Below, one piece after another: positions 6,132 to 7,445 of a DNA stretch of 7,445 nt. The translations under genes and the position numbers were made by a program. This DNA comes from Microcaldota archaeon (GTDB lineage: Archaea; Micrarchaeota; Micrarchaeia; Micrarchaeales; CABMGC01), in NCBI GenBank assembly GCA_021785375.1, contig JAJYFQ010000004.1:2769-10213 (forward strand), written 5' to 3'. The notes beneath the pieces were generated by a model, which saw only the letters and a list, made by a program, of their open reading frames with translations, had not been told where the DNA came from and did no database searches. How positions within the stretch are numbered: the stretch's first letter is position 1; every line of letters starts with the position of its first letter.

Positions 6132-7439
6132 GTGGACATCTACAATGCGCTGGCCAGGTACAAGGGCTACGGCAAGGAGCTCAAGATGGTGAAGAGGGAG
6201 ATATCGCTGCCAAAAGGCAGTTTCATAAACTCAATCATAGGCCCAAGGAGGGCCGGCAAGACCTTCTTGATGCTTATCTATAAGAATTCGCTGGATCTGC
6301 CGGACAGCAACAAGATCTTTATCAATGGCGAGGACATTGATTTTGAGGGGATGGCCTCTAGCGATCTTGATACAGTTGAGAGGGCCATTTTCACCGCCTA
6401 CTCGCCTGACACAAGCAGGGATATATACCTCTTTATAGACGAAGTGCAAAACTTTCCAAGCTGGGGGAGGTGGCTGAGGACGCTGTCTGACCAGCACAGA
6501 TACAGGATTATCGTGTCCGGTTCGTCGTCGGAGCTCTCGACAGACGAGCTTCCCAGCGAACTCAGGGGAAGGGCCATAAATACGCTTGTGCTCCCCTTCT
6601 CGTTCGGCGAGTACCTTGGCGCATGCGGAATCAGGTATGGAGAGCGTGAGCGGACCGACGAAGCAGGTGCACTTGCATCAAGGTTCAGGGACTACTTGGA
6701 GCATGGGGGATATCCGCTAGTTGTAGAGGCTGACACTCCCGAGCTGAAAAAGCTCATCCTGAGGGAGCTTTATGAGACGGTGCTGCAAAGGGACGTGATA
6801 GAGAAGCACAGAATACGGAAGAGCCCGGTGCTGAGGGCGTTCATAAATGCAATGCTTGGTTCCGCCTGCAGGAGCGTATCGCCCACGGCAGTGGCAGAGT
6901 GGTTCAGCTCGCAGAAGATAAGCATGTCGCCGCAGACCGGCATCAATTACCTGAACTATGCGCGTGAAGTCTTCCTCTTCTTCTTCCTCTACCCGTATTC
7001 AAGGAAGCCGAAGCAAAGGAACACAAGGCCGAAACTGTATCTGCCCGATTCGGGCCTTCTCGGCCTTGCTGACGCCGACTTGTCGAAAAGACTGGAGAAC
7101 CAGGTCTATGTGGAGTTGGCGAGGCGCTCGGAGCGCATCTCTTACCTGGATACGGGCACCTCAGAAGTGGACTTTGTCGTTGAAGGAAATAAGGGAGTAA
7201 AGGAGCTTATACAGGTGAGTTATACCATAAACGATCCAGGCACGTATGCGCGAGAGACTGACGCCCTGCTGGATGCATCATTAAAGTTGAAGTGTGATAA
7301 GTTGACGATACTGACCTTTGATGAAGAGAGGACCATAAAGGCCGGCGAGCACACTATAAAGGTAATGCCAGCGTGGAGATGGATGCTTGCGGCTGGCCCG
7401 GAAAAGACCGATAATGATGGCCATACGGCAGACGGATGA
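6132..7439 (+). CDS. AAA-type ATPase with C-terminal DUF4143/PD-(D/E)XK-like domain
   Basis: A complete 435-residue protein of the large archaeal/bacterial family of 'ATPase, AAA with DUF4143'. The N-terminal ATPase has Walker A GPRRAGKT (37-44), Walker B LFIDEVQ (100-106; Asp103, Glu104), a sensor-like VSGSSS (128-133) and LRGR (144-147), a likely arginine-containing motif of this family. The middle carries the family's EHGGYP (190-195) and a winged-helix-like stretch around 225-290. KLYLPDSGLL (301-310) follows. The C-terminus resembles a PD-(D/E)XK nuclease core: EVDFVV (345-350) followed by the strand LIQVSY (359-364). Where an active nuclease would have Glu-X-Lys, this one has Gln361-Val-Ser363, so cleavage activity is doubtful. 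The cellular role of the family is not established; members are numerous, patchily distributed and often transferred between genomes. It has its own TATA promoter and GTG start. Codon choice is more mixed than in smc, which could reflect acquisition or simply lower expression. Confidence 0.92.
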   Translation: MDIYNALARYKGYGKELKMVKREISLPKGSFINSIIGPRRAGKTFLMLIYKNSLDLPDSNKIFINGEDIDFEGMASSDLDTVERAIFTAYSPDTSRDIYLFIDEVQNFPSWGRWLRTLSDQHRYRIIVSGSSSELSTDELPSELRGRAINTLVLPFSFGEYLGACGIRYGERERTDEAGALASRFRDYLEHGGYPLVVEADTPELKKLILRELYETVLQRDVIEKHRIRKSPVLRAFINAMLGSACRSVSPTAVAEWFSSQKISMSPQTGINYLNYAREVFLFFFLYPYSRKPKQRNTRPKLYLPDSGLLGLADADLSKRLENQVYVELARRSERISYLDTGTSEVDFVVEGNKGVKELIQVSYTINDPGTYARETDALLDASLKLKCDKLTILTFDEERTIKAGEHTIKVMPAWRWMLAAGPEKTDNDGHTADG

Positions 7440-7445
7440 CGCGCC

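Noticed and set aside
6132..7439. Transposase or other evidence that the ATPase sits on a mobile element
   Set aside because: No terminal inverted repeats, target-site duplications or integrase/transposase are visible at either side within the window.

Overview
The window reads as ordinary chromosomal DNA of an archaeon. It holds four protein genes and one compact, structured intergenic region. The archaeal assignment rests on four things: a signal peptidase of the Ser-His-Asp (S26B, Sec11-like) type rather than the bacterial Ser-Lys type; a textbook TATA box (TTTATAAA) placed 26-27 bases before a GTG start with no leader; frequent TTG/GTG starts; and heavy use of AGG (Arg) and ATA (Ile) codons. 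The lineage cannot be fixed from this sequence; a DPANN/Micrarchaeota-like or other euryarchaeal-side genome is only a guess.

Layout. (1) Bases 1-1387, minus strand: the first 462 codons of a polytopic membrane protein of the GT-C glycosyltransferase type. It runs off the left edge, so no stop codon is visible. (2) Bases 1388-1497: a 110-bp divergent promoter region. (3) Bases 1498-4911, plus: a complete SMC chromosome-condensation ATPase (1137 aa). (4) Bases 4924-5955, plus: an archaeal signal peptidase I, 12 bases after smc and probably cotranscribed with it. It carries an enlarged extracytoplasmic insertion with nine N-glycosylation sequons. (5) Bases 5956-6131: an intergenic region with a GC-rich multi-stem RNA element (5965-6020) that may end the smc-signal peptidase transcript, then an AT-rich dyad (6058-6095) and a strong TATA box. 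(6) Bases 6132-7439, plus: a complete AAA-type ATPase with a C-terminal DUF4143/PD-(D/E)XK-like region, with six bases left after its stop.

How the genes relate. smc and the signal peptidase look like a two-gene transcription unit, though their jobs (chromosome organisation and protein export) are unrelated. The membrane glycosyltransferase and the sequon-rich peptidase may both touch the extracytoplasmic glycosylation/secretion machinery; that link is inference. The DUF4143 ATPase has its own promoter, mixed codon use and an operator-like dyad, as expected of an independently acquired single-gene module. I found no CRISPR array, tRNA, rRNA, insertion sequence or convincing new multi-gene system. 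The most interesting items are the insertion in the signal peptidase, the mutually exclusive hairpins at 5965-6020, and the dyad in front of the ATPase.
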